Part shown: positions 55,133-62,844 of the stretch, in pieces
How the letters are laid out: every line of letters starts with the position of its first letter
Position numbering within the stretch: the first letter of the stretch is position 1
Assembly (NCBI GenBank): GCA_902762905.1
Contig: CACWQE010000009.1
Location: 1-64,000 of the forward strand
DNA from: an uncultured Lachnospiraceae bacterium
GTDB taxonomy: Bacteria > Bacillota > Clostridia > Lachnospirales > Lachnospiraceae
Length of the DNA: 64,000 nt
Direction of reading: 5' to 3'
The notes under the pieces: generated by a model
What the model was told of the DNA's origin: nothing
The model's input: only the letters and a program-made list of their open reading frames with translations
Databases searched by the model: none
Position numbers and translations under genes: made by a program

Positions 55133-56608
55133 ATGAAAAACAAAGGACAGACAACCGTATTTTTCTCATTGATGATCAGCGTACTGCTTCTTTTTACTTT
55201 GACTGCACTCGAAGTAGGAAGAATCTATATGAGCAAAGTGAAAGTTCAGGCAGTGGTTCATAGTGCGCAGACCAGCATATTAGCAGATTACAACCGGGAA
55301 TTGTTTGAGCGGTATCATTTGTTATTCTACGATCCGACTTATGGAACAGGAAGTATGGCAGTTGCAGAAGAAAAAATATCGGACTATATGGAGGAATCGT
55401 TGAATGGAGGAGGTACCACATTATATGAATACCGGGTGGAGGATGTCGCATTGACGAATGTATCCACAATCATGGATGAGGATATGAAGCAGTTAAAGGA
55501 ACAGATCCGGCAATATGAAAAAACAGCAGGTGTGATTCAAAAGGCGAAGGATATCTGGAATAAGACGGCAGAAGGTGCAGATGACCGGAAGAGAGCAGAG
55601 GAGGAGACAGAGCGGAATGGGAAGGAGATTCCGCAGATGGCTTCTACGAAGCAAGACACCGCAGTGGATCATACAGAATCCGAAGGAGAAGAGGAGGTAG
55701 ATGATCCAAGGGAGACATTACAGGAATCTCTAAAATCGGGAATTCTGGCATATGTATTGCCGGCAAATATATCGGTTTCAAAGAGCAAGAGAGATTATTC
55801 AGATTCTCCATCAAACCAGTATACATTCTTTGGGCAGACAGATACAGAAATTGATTTTTCAGACATTACAAAAATGAAAACACGATTGCGGAGCACATCT
55901 GATTGGCTGCAGATCAATCCGGTCGATCAGTTCGTGTTTGCGGATTATACAAATGTACATTTTTCCAATCTTGTGCATGAGAAAGAAAAGTGTGTTATGC
56001 CGTGTGAGACGGAATATATCATAGCCGGAAAAGATAATGATTATGCGAATGCCGAAGCTGTCGCAAAGCAGATTACCTGGCTGCGGATGCCGGTGAATTA
56101 TGCATATCTTTTAAGCGATAATGCAAAGAAAAGCGAAGTACTTACTGTGGCAGCTGCCATTTGTACGGCAACGGGAACACCGGCATTTATGGAGGTGGTG
56201 AAATATCTTCTGCTTGGCTGTTGGGCATACGGAGAGTCGTTACATGAGGTGAAGCTGATCTATGCCGGAGAAAAAATCCCATACACAAAAAATGCCGCCA
56301 ATTGGTATACCGACCTGAGAAGTCTGGCAGGAAACGGTACTGCAACGAATTGTGAGAATGGAATGGATTATGAGGATTATTTAATGATCCTGCTTGCAAA
56401 AGAAGCAAACAAAGAAATTGTGTATGCAAGAATGTTAGATGTGATAGAAAAAAATCTGCAGATGGATATGCCGGCATTCCGAATTACCGATCTGATCGGA
56501 AAGGCGACAATACAGGGAAAAGTTACAGTAAATCCGCTATTTGTTACAAGGGGGAATGGAGAACTGTATGAATATTATTTTGAAGAGCCGTTCTCTTATT
56601 GTGAATAA
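55133..56608 (+). CDS. DUF5702-like membrane-anchored protein of the Tad locus
   Basis: A 491-residue protein with a single N-terminal helix (about 8-28, GQTTVFFSLMISVLLLF) and a large exterior domain. The stretch SAQTSILADYNRELFERYHLLFYDP matches proteins annotated as DUF5702 in Lachnospiraceae Tad loci, by recollection. Residues 110-205 are an acidic, Lys/Glu-rich low-complexity linker. The N-terminal helix resembles a TadG-like pseudopilin entry. It is probably a minor pilus or assembly component, which is inference. Downstream lies a 124-bp inverted-repeat element. Confidence 0.75.
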   Translation: MKNKGQTTVFFSLMISVLLLFTLTALEVGRIYMSKVKVQAVVHSAQTSILADYNRELFERYHLLFYDPTYGTGSMAVAEEKISDYMEESLNGGGTTLYEYRVEDVALTNVSTIMDEDMKQLKEQIRQYEKTAGVIQKAKDIWNKTAEGADDRKRAEEETERNGKEIPQMASTKQDTAVDHTESEGEEEVDDPRETLQESLKSGILAYVLPANISVSKSKRDYSDSPSNQYTFFGQTDTEIDFSDITKMKTRLRSTSDWLQINPVDQFVFADYTNVHFSNLVHEKEKCVMPCETEYIIAGKDNDYANAEAVAKQITWLRMPVNYAYLLSDNAKKSEVLTVAAAICTATGTPAFMEVVKYLLLGCWAYGESLHEVKLIYAGEKIPYTKNAANWYTDLRSLAGNGTATNCENGMDYEDYLMILLAKEANKEIVYARMLDVIEKNLQMDMPAFRITDLIGKATIQGKVTVNPLFVTRGNGELYEYYFEEPFSYCE

Positions 56609-56612
56609 TCTT

Positions 56613-56736
56613 TCTTATATAGTTCAAAGAGTCCTTATACAGAATGTCAGTATTTATTAAAATTCTAATAATTCTTTTTAATCTTCCCTCAAGCACGAAC
56701 GTATTCTTGTATAAGGGCTGTTTGAACTATATAAGA
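56613..56736. repeat. 124-bp inverted-repeat element (MITE-like) in the Tad operon
   Basis: Ends TCTTATATAGTTCAAA (56613-56628) and its complement at the right end (about 56721-56736) continue inward as TCCTTATACA/TGTATAAGGG with few mismatches, about 26 bp per arm. The centre is AT-rich with no ORF. The element almost fills the gap between the DUF5702-like gene and the TadE-like gene. It could be a non-autonomous mobile repeat or an RNA hairpin. No target duplication is obvious. Confidence 0.65.
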
Positions 56737-56750
56737 GAGGATGTGATGAT

Positions 56751-57488
56751 ATGAAAACGCACAACAAGGGTTCGGTAACCGTAGAAGCCAGTCTGGTCGT
56801 GCCGCTGTTTCTATTTTTCTTATTCACTGTGGTTAAATTCTATGGAATGATTCTTGCGGAGGCAAGGATTCATCAGGCACTTGCGGAGGCAGCGGGATAT
56901 ACGGCACAGTACAGTTACTTAGAACAACAACTTAGGAAAGAGGAGCACCAATATATAGCTGGTAACGTAGGAATATTATTGTCTCAATTCCGGGATTATA
57001 TCGGTGATGATGTATGGGTTGAGAATAATGTATCGGGTGGAAGAAACGGTATTGTCATATCTAAAAGAACAGATGTCGTAAATTCCAAAATATTCTATGC
57101 ACAGGCCGATTATAGCTTTGGCATGGACATCCCCTTTTTGGGAACATATCGGATGCGAAGAACAAATGTGATCAAACAGAAAGCATTTTTAGGATTTGAA
57201 CCGGGAGAGGAAGAAGATTGTTATGTGTTCATTACACCGAATCAGGAAGTGTATCACATGAGAAGAGATTGTACCCATCTGGAATTGAAGGTTCGGAAAA
57301 CATCCGGTACGGCGGGATTATCTCCGTGCCGGTATTGTGGCAGAAGAAAGACAGGGAATTATTATATTGCAAAGGATGGCAGGGTGTATCACTGTAACCG
57401 GGATTGTAGTGGATTAAAGCGGACTGTTTCAAGGGTACGAAAAAAAGAAGTACCAGGATTAGGTCCCTGTCAAAGATGTGGGAGGTAA
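56751..57488 (+). CDS. TadE-like pseudopilin with two C-terminal Cys-rich repeats
   Basis: A 245-residue protein. The N-terminus GSVTVEASLVVPLFLFFLFTVV is a TadE-type prepilin helix. The body to about 155 is beta-rich. The last 90 residues hold two copies of a motif: VYHMRRDCTHL...LSPCRYCGR and VYHCNRDCSGL...LGPCQRCGR, each with Cys-(spacer)-CxxC and a His. This resembles small zinc-binding or nucleic-acid-like Cys modules, unusual on an extracytoplasmic pilus protein. Ribosome site GAGAGG lies in the edge of the upstream repeat element. Confidence 0.75.
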   Translation: MKTHNKGSVTVEASLVVPLFLFFLFTVVKFYGMILAEARIHQALAEAAGYTAQYSYLEQQLRKEEHQYIAGNVGILLSQFRDYIGDDVWVENNVSGGRNGIVISKRTDVVNSKIFYAQADYSFGMDIPFLGTYRMRRTNVIKQKAFLGFEPGEEEDCYVFITPNQEVYHMRRDCTHLELKVRKTSGTAGLSPCRYCGRRKTGNYYIAKDGRVYHCNRDCSGLKRTVSRVRKKEVPGLGPCQRCGR

Positions 57489-57496
57489 GTTGGGAA

Positions 57497-57862
57497 ATGA
57501 TATACAACAGACAGAGGAAAAACAGGGGAAGTATCGTAGTAGAAATGACCTTATTGATGCCGATTTTCCTGCTATGTGTATTTTTATATATTACAGCATT
57601 TCTCTATTATGTGGAGGCGGCAGAGCAGATGTATCTTACATCGGCTGCATTATATCGGGAATCAGTTTTAACTACAGATGATGCTGGGGAGAATGAGGTT
57701 TCCATTTACAAGAGAGGTGGGACAAGTGTTGCAACAGTAGAGAAATCGGAAAGATATGCGGATGTTAACGTGGAACTTAGGAAAGATGCCGGTAATCCAA
57801 TTCAGAATCTAAGGAGGTGGCAAAGTATTGCAGATGCAGTTGATAAAAGAGGGGATTCATAG
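57497..57862 (+). CDS. TadE/TadF-like minor pseudopilin
   Basis: A 121-residue protein with a TadE-like N-terminus (GSIVVEMTLLMPIFLLCVFLYITAF) and a short exterior region. An in-frame ATG at 57476 would overlap the upstream stop; ATG 57497 was chosen with GGGAGG upstream, though the spacing is long. It is probably a minor pilin that primes assembly. The next gene begins inside its 3' end. Confidence 0.75.
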   Translation: MIYNRQRKNRGSIVVEMTLLMPIFLLCVFLYITAFLYYVEAAEQMYLTSAALYRESVLTTDDAGENEVSIYKRGGTSVATVEKSERYADVNVELRKDAGNPIQNLRRWQSIADAVDKRGDS

Positions 57863-59246
57863 TTATCTTGTGATTCCAAGAGAGACAGAACAAGAGGAAA
57901 CGTATGAGAATCAGTTATTTCAGTATCATAACGTACCATATTTTCTATCGTATGAGATCAGAACCATGAACGGACATGGCAGTCTGTACTATCGCTTACA
58001 ATGGCACACAAGTTTATATTCAGTAATGGGGCATCTTCCATTTACATACGAACGGGTGTATCGCATGGTGGAATCGGTGATAGACGCTATATGTGAATTA
58101 GATGATTACTTATTAGAACCCGATGGAATTGTGTGGGATAGCAGGGCGGTTTTTATGGATGTAGAGACGGGCGGTCTGCAATTTTGTTATTATCCGGATC
58201 GGGATGTTTCCCAAGGGGAACTTCGGGATCTTATTACAGAGTGGTTACAGTATATCGACAAAAAGCAGGATGACATTGTGTTGTTGGTAATGGGATTTTA
58301 TGATGTGGTGACGGAACAGGAAATGACAAAAGAGGCACTTGTAGGATTCCGGGAAAAGATGAAAAGACATCAGAGGGGGAGTCGTGATTGTTTATCTGAA
58401 CAAAGGAAAGAGGAAAGGGTATCCGGTGAGGGGATAGTAATAACAGAGCAGGAAGATTCGTATCCGTCTGAAAAAGAAAATGTCCCTAAAGAGTCAAGCA
58501 AAGCACGACGAGAAAAAGGAAATGAATTAAAGATATGGAATAAACAAAGAAGTCATAAGCCGCGGCTTTTGTTCCTTGTGACGGGCATAGTTGCATTAGC
58601 AGATCTGGTATTGCTTATAGGATGGATTGCCGGTGTGCTTTCCTATGTGTATATGAGATATCTGTTGATTGGAATTGTACTGCTTGTGGGTCTGGTAATA
58701 GGGTTGCTACCGGATAAGGAGAAGGAATCTGTAGATGAGATTATGCAGGAATATCTACAGCGTAATAATGAACGTGTTAAGATACGATCTGACAGATTGC
58801 AGGAAAAACCAGATCGAACAGAGCAAGGAACACAGGAAATCCGCATGGATAAGGAGAATGCTTCCCGGATAGGGGAAACGACGCTATTGTCCCAAGTGGA
58901 TGAAATGGCAGACACAGATAATCATCTTGTTGCAGAACATACAAATAAGATTCTGCATCTGGAATCGTTGGAAAAAGATCGTTACCCTGCAATTACATTA
59001 CAAAATGGAACGGTTGTAATCGGGAGCATGGCAGAAGGCTGCACATATGTATTAAAGGAATGCGGAATCAGCCGGTTACATGCAAAAATTATGGAAAAAG
59101 CAGATGGTATATATCTGTTGGATCTTAATTCTACAAATGGAACTTGTTTGAATGGAGAGCCGATTGAAGCAGGCAAAGATTACAAAATAGAAGAAGGCGA
59201 CCTAGTCGCCTTCGCAAAGTGTGAATATTATGTTGTATTGGTGTGA
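57828..59246 (+). CDS. FHA-domain membrane protein (DUF6382-like), Tad locus
   Basis: A 472-residue protein. Residues 1-175 form an N-terminal domain resembling DUF6382 (VPYFLSYEIRTMNGHGSLYYRLQ). A charged linker follows, then two membrane helices at about 245-265 and 270-290, and a C-terminal FHA domain (about 390-470) with the phosphothreonine-binding cues ISRLHAKI and LDLNSTNGTCLNG. TTG 57828 has AGGAGG ten bases upstream, while ATG 57834 is 16 away, so TTG is favoured. It overlaps the preceding gene by 35 bases. It may couple Ser/Thr phosphorylation to Tad assembly, which is inference. Confidence 0.85.
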   Translation: MQMQLIKEGIHSYLVIPRETEQEETYENQLFQYHNVPYFLSYEIRTMNGHGSLYYRLQWHTSLYSVMGHLPFTYERVYRMVESVIDAICELDDYLLEPDGIVWDSRAVFMDVETGGLQFCYYPDRDVSQGELRDLITEWLQYIDKKQDDIVLLVMGFYDVVTEQEMTKEALVGFREKMKRHQRGSRDCLSEQRKEERVSGEGIVITEQEDSYPSEKENVPKESSKARREKGNELKIWNKQRSHKPRLLFLVTGIVALADLVLLIGWIAGVLSYVYMRYLLIGIVLLVGLVIGLLPDKEKESVDEIMQEYLQRNNERVKIRSDRLQEKPDRTEQGTQEIRMDKENASRIGETTLLSQVDEMADTDNHLVAEHTNKILHLESLEKDRYPAITLQNGTVVIGSMAEGCTYVLKECGISRLHAKIMEKADGIYLLDLNSTNGTCLNGEPIEAGKDYKIEEGDLVAFAKCEYYVVLV

Positions 59247-59271
59247 GAAGAAGGATGTATAGTATGCTTAT

Positions 59272-59820
59272 TTACTCGTCCTCCAGATATAATACCGGAC
59301 TGTATTCATCATAGCATTGAATTACGGAGATAATCCAGTCGGCTAATATTTCTGCTTCCGGATTTTCGTTAAAGTATTGTACATTTGTTTCGTGATATAG
59401 GTCAACTTTAGTTTCGATACCATCCTTATATCCATATGCACACCAATGTTTAGAACCCTTATAAGTACAGTCCCATAAGATGTAACGATCTTCATCTAAT
59501 TGGTAACGGTCAGATATCAGCATCCTTTTTACTTTGAGATACTTTTCAAAGGCTTTGACAGGATTGATGGAGCCTGTTTTCCAGTAATCGCCTGTCCCGT
59601 GTTTGAAATCAACTAATTGATCATAGGAATGATATACATTTCCGTCCCTGTCAATTGCCCATGCATCAAAAATGTGGTCTTTTTCTATCTCCTGACTTTT
59701 GTAATTGTACTCACAGTATGTAAATATAATTTGCGGCATGCTGTTTCGCAAACATATGATAATTAAGCCAATTATCAACAAAATACAAAAAGCAAATAAA
59801 AATAATTTTCTTTTCTGCAT
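59272..59820 (-). CDS. membrane-anchored hypothetical, paralogue A
   Basis: A 182-residue protein with an N-terminal membrane anchor (about 4-24) and a soluble exterior domain. It shares with its upstream neighbour a MP.I.F...Y start, a W.ID..GNVYH stretch (AWAIDRDGNVYH) and the ending ADWIISVIQCYDEY. GAGGAG precedes the ATG. No family is recognised. It is convergent with the FHA gene. Confidence 0.7.
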   Translation of the reverse strand: MQKRKLFLFAFCILLIIGLIIICLRNSMPQIIFTYCEYNYKSQEIEKDHIFDAWAIDRDGNVYHSYDQLVDFKHGTGDYWKTGSINPVKAFEKYLKVKRMLISDRYQLDEDRYILWDCTYKGSKHWCAYGYKDGIETKVDLYHETNVQYFNENPEAEILADWIISVIQCYDEYSPVLYLEDE

Positions 59821-59843
59821 TCTTTTATCTCCTCAAAAGTGGT

Positions 59844-60449
59844 TTAGCGATAATAATTCATTGTTTCATATCCATCATAATCCTGTATCACATCCACTAT
59901 CCAATCAGCAATTCCCCGGGCATAAGGACTTTGGCTATAGTAGGTTGGTTCGATACGTTCAGACAATTCGATTATTTTTAGGTTGCCGTGCTCATCATAA
60001 CAACATGCATACCAGAATATAAAATCCATCATACCGATACATGCTTCATCCGAAGTATATTGATATTCTCCGTATTGGTTTGCGTATAACATTTGTTGTA
60101 CAAGGTTGTACTGTTTACATGTGATATCTTTGTTGGTCGTTCCCATTTTTTGAAATCGGTCAAGTAGATCAGTTTTGGTTCCATCCGGATTCATAAGATT
60201 TTCTACACATAGATCATTATCGTATATGTCGCTGCATCTATGATATACATTTCCTTCCTTGTCAATAACCCATAGGTGACGATTGTCTGTATACTGCAAC
60301 ACAGCAAACACGATTTCCGGCATGTTTTCGTCATAATTATTTTGTTTTGTGTTTTGATCTGTTTTATTTAATTGAAGAAAAGTATATGCTGCGAGACCGA
60401 TCATGATTGCAAAGGTAACACAGAATGTAATTTTAAAATTTTTATTCAT
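59844..60449 (-). CDS. membrane-anchored hypothetical, paralogue B
   Basis: A 201-residue protein with an N-terminal helix (about 7-25) and an exterior domain sharing LWVIDKEGNVYH and ADWIVDVIQDYDGY with the gene 24 bp downstream, so the two are tandem paralogues in one operon. Six cysteines include CACC-like YACCYDE. Function unknown. Confidence 0.7.
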   Translation of the reverse strand: MNKNFKITFCVTFAIMIGLAAYTFLQLNKTDQNTKQNNYDENMPEIVFAVLQYTDNRHLWVIDKEGNVYHRCSDIYDNDLCVENLMNPDGTKTDLLDRFQKMGTTNKDITCKQYNLVQQMLYANQYGEYQYTSDEACIGMMDFIFWYACCYDEHGNLKIIELSERIEPTYYSQSPYARGIADWIVDVIQDYDGYETMNYYR

Positions 60450-60498
60450 AAGGCATCTCCTTGCTTTATAAACTTATTTTAAAAGGAATGTCTGTGCA

Positions 60499-61527
60499 TT
60501 ACTTCAGTTTTCCATTTGAACGGACGGTTACATGCAGGTTCTTACTTAAGTTGTTGATCTTGTTAAGAACGCGTTTTTTAGAGGAGCCGGTCAGTGGATG
60601 TGGCTGGTAATCGTTGCAGGAAGAAGAACCTGATAATGAACAGGCAATGACTTTAGCATCTTTTTTCTTCTGAAGCTTGCCGTTTTTGATGTAGAATTTC
60701 TGTTGGAAGATCATGGTATCTTTATCTGCAGGATTCGTATTACCGCCGAAGCAGAAGTTGCCAAGGCTGTATACGATATAACGGCCTTTGTATTCTTCAA
60801 TTCCCTGTAAGACATGAGGGTGATGTCCTAATACGAGAGTTGCACCTGCATTGATCGCACTGTGGGCGAGCGATTTCTGGTGCTGGTTCGGGTGGTATTC
60901 CCGTTCGATTCCCCAGTGGAAGCTGGTGATAATGATCTTGGCACGTTTCTTTTTTGCGGTTTTCACAGCGGTTGCTACGGTTGATGCAGAGGCACCCTGC
61001 AATTGACTGAAACCAAGAAATGCAATCTTGACGCCTTTCACTTTCTTGTAGACAATCGTGGAGTTGTAGCAGTATGGAATCTTATTCTTCTTAAGCGTTT
61101 TTGTCGTGTCCGTAAATCCCTGCCTGCCATAGTCCAGAGAGTGATTGTTGGCAAGGGTGACAACTTCAACAGAACCTTTTTTCAGAATCTTAGCATAAGA
61201 AGAAGGCCCTTTAAAAGCAAATGTCTTTGGGGAGCGGTTGGAGGAGGTTGTAAAGGTACCTTCTAAATTAACAATTGTGATATCATCCTTGGAAAAGACA
61301 GGTTTCACTTTTTTCAGAAAGTAAGCACTGCCGTGTTTGCGATAATAGGAATCGAAGGTATGGTGAATCGTTGGATCAATTCCTAATGTACAGTCTCCGG
61401 CAGCACTGATCGTAATCGTAGTTGTATTGCTGTTGGAATGATCTGTTTTTGTAGCCTGAACCGTCATTGGTAAAGCCAGTAACATGCAACAGAAAAGAAA
61501 ACTTTGTAGTATCGTTGATTTTTTCAT
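60499..61527 (-). CDS. CapA-family exported protein (poly-gamma-glutamate/ metallophosphatase-like)
   Basis: A 342-residue secreted or membrane-associated protein with a signal peptide (MKKSTILQSFLFCC to VQAT). The CapA calcineurin-like fold shows SAAGDCTLG, TIVNLEGTFT, LANNHSLDYG, ITSFHWGIE and HHPHVLQGIE. Relatives act in polyglutamate capsule synthesis, but no pgsB/C genes are adjacent, so the role is undefined. ATG 61527 has AGGGGG upstream; a longer reading from 61617 is not supported. Confidence 0.85.
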   Translation of the reverse strand: MKKSTILQSFLFCCMLLALPMTVQATKTDHSNSNTTTITISAAGDCTLGIDPTIHHTFDSYYRKHGSAYFLKKVKPVFSKDDITIVNLEGTFTTSSNRSPKTFAFKGPSSYAKILKKGSVEVVTLANNHSLDYGRQGFTDTTKTLKKNKIPYCYNSTIVYKKVKGVKIAFLGFSQLQGASASTVATAVKTAKKKRAKIIITSFHWGIEREYHPNQHQKSLAHSAINAGATLVLGHHPHVLQGIEEYKGRYIVYSLGNFCFGGNTNPADKDTMIFQQKFYIKNGKLQKKKDAKVIACSLSGSSSCNDYQPHPLTGSSKKRVLNKINNLSKNLHVTVRSNGKLK

Positions 61528-61576
61528 GGAAATCCCCCTTATTAGTGTTAGCTGATCGCAATTCTTGTTACATTTA

Positions 61577-61678
61577 AAAATACCACATTTCGTATGGCAG
61601 TTCAATGACAATTCCACAAAAAGGACAGGAAACCATTGTAAAAATACTCATTTTCCGTTATACTAAATGTGGTATTTT
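61577..61678. promoter_or_regulatory. divergent intergenic region with 14-bp inverted repeat pair
   Basis: AAAATACCACATTT at 61577-61590 and its exact complement at 61665-61678 lie between the divergent capA-like and flavodoxin genes. A rightward promoter (TTGTAA, 17 bp, TATACT) ends just before the right copy; a leftward TTGAAC-17-TATTTT overlaps the left copy. The motif is thus at the same position relative to both promoters. Confidence 0.5.
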
Positions 61679-61743
61679 GGCGGACATACATGATCGATTT
61701 GGCAGAAAGGATAATGTATGAATAGCAGCGGGAGGTGAATCCG

Positions 61744-62817
61744 ACGAAGATCAATATTTACTATGGCGGAAGAGGGGTTATGGAAGACCCTACAATATAT
61801 GTACTGAATAAGATGACCGAAGTGTTAAAAGAACTTCGCGTTGAGGTGAATCGATATAATATATTTGAACATAAGAATGCAATTGCAACCCTTCCGGCAA
61901 CTTTGAAAGAGGCAGATGGCGTCATTCTTGCGGCATCGGTGGAATGGTTTGGAATTGGTGGCTATATGCAACAGTTCTTAGATATGTGCTGGTTATATGC
62001 AGACAAAGAATTAATGAGGAATCTATATATGCTTCCTGTCGTTATGGCAACGACGTATGGAGAGAGGGACGCGGAATTAAGTCTGCTAAGAGCCTGGGAG
62101 ACGTTAGGTGGTATTCCGGTTAATGGTGTGGTTGCTTATGTGGAGAACTTAGATGAGTTTGAAGCCAATGATGAATATAGCCGGATCATAGAAAAACGTG
62201 CGGAGGAATTGTATCGTGCTGTGCATCAGAGAACCAAAAGCCTGCCTACGAGTAATCTGGCAGTAAGAGCCAATCTGTTAAAGACGAAGACGATTGAGCT
62301 GACACCACAGGAGAGCGAGCAGTTATCAAAGTTTGTCAGTGATGAAACCTATGTAAAGCAACAGAAGGAAGACATCGAAGAGTTATCTGCAATGTTTAAA
62401 AAGATGCTGCAGGAAGATACGGAGCAGAGCGAACCGGAAGAAGAGAAGGAATCTGCAGAATCTGTCGATAGGGAGAGCGTAACAGCCAAAGAACAGCCGA
62501 TCAATACGGCAGGGGATAAGATTGCGGCTGCGCTTATTCAGAGTTATCATCCGGAAGATGATTTTACGGCATCTTATGCGATCATTATCTCGGATGAGGA
62601 TAAGATCTTACATGTGGAAGTAACACCGGAGCATGTGAAGACATTTTATGCGGCAACCGATGAAGCGGATGTGGTATTACGCACCACATCAAAGATGCTT
62701 CAGAATATCATAGAGAATAAGACCTCCTTCCAGAAAGGATTTATGGCGGGAGAGATATCTGCGAAGGGTAACTTTAAGACGCTTCGTATGTTGGATACGG
62801 TATTCCGTTTCGGATAA
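61744..62817 (+). CDS. flavodoxin/NAD(P)H-reductase-like protein fused to SCP2 domain, probable ACG start
   Basis: A protein of about 357 residues. The N-terminal 150 residues resemble a flavodoxin-like FMN fold (KINIYYGGRGVMEDPTIYVLN). An acidic linker follows, then an SCP2-like sterol-carrier domain (about 255-357, ending KGNFKTLRMLDTVFRFG). No ATG exists at the expected N-terminus: GGAGG (61731-61735) is followed after eight bases by ACG 61744, giving M/T-KINIYYGG. GTG 61735 overlaps the ribosome site. An ACG start or a sequence error is likely. Function unknown. Confidence 0.75.
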   Translation, partial: TKINIYYGGRGVMEDPTIYVLNKMTEVLKELRVEVNRYNIFEHKNAIATLPATLKEADGVILAASVEWFGIGGYMQQFLDMCWLYADKELMRNLYMLPVVMATTYGERDAELSLLRAWETLGGIPVNGVVAYVENLDEFEANDEYSRIIEKRAEELYRAVHQRTKSLPTSNLAVRANLLKTKTIELTPQESEQLSKFVSDETYVKQQKEDIEELSAMFKKMLQEDTEQSEPEEEKESAESVDRESVTAKEQPINTAGDKIAAALIQSYHPEDDFTASYAIIISDEDKILHVEVTPEHVKTFYAATDEADVVLRTTSKMLQNIIENKTSFQKGFMAGEISAKGNFKTLRMLDTVFRFG

Positions 62818-62844
62818 CCGATCAGATGGGAAAGAGTGAATAGT

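Noticed and set aside
59193-59213. Perfect hairpin GAAGGCGAC/GTCGCCTTC near the end of the FHA gene
   Set aside because: It lies in the coding region and has no T-tail, so it was not called a terminator.
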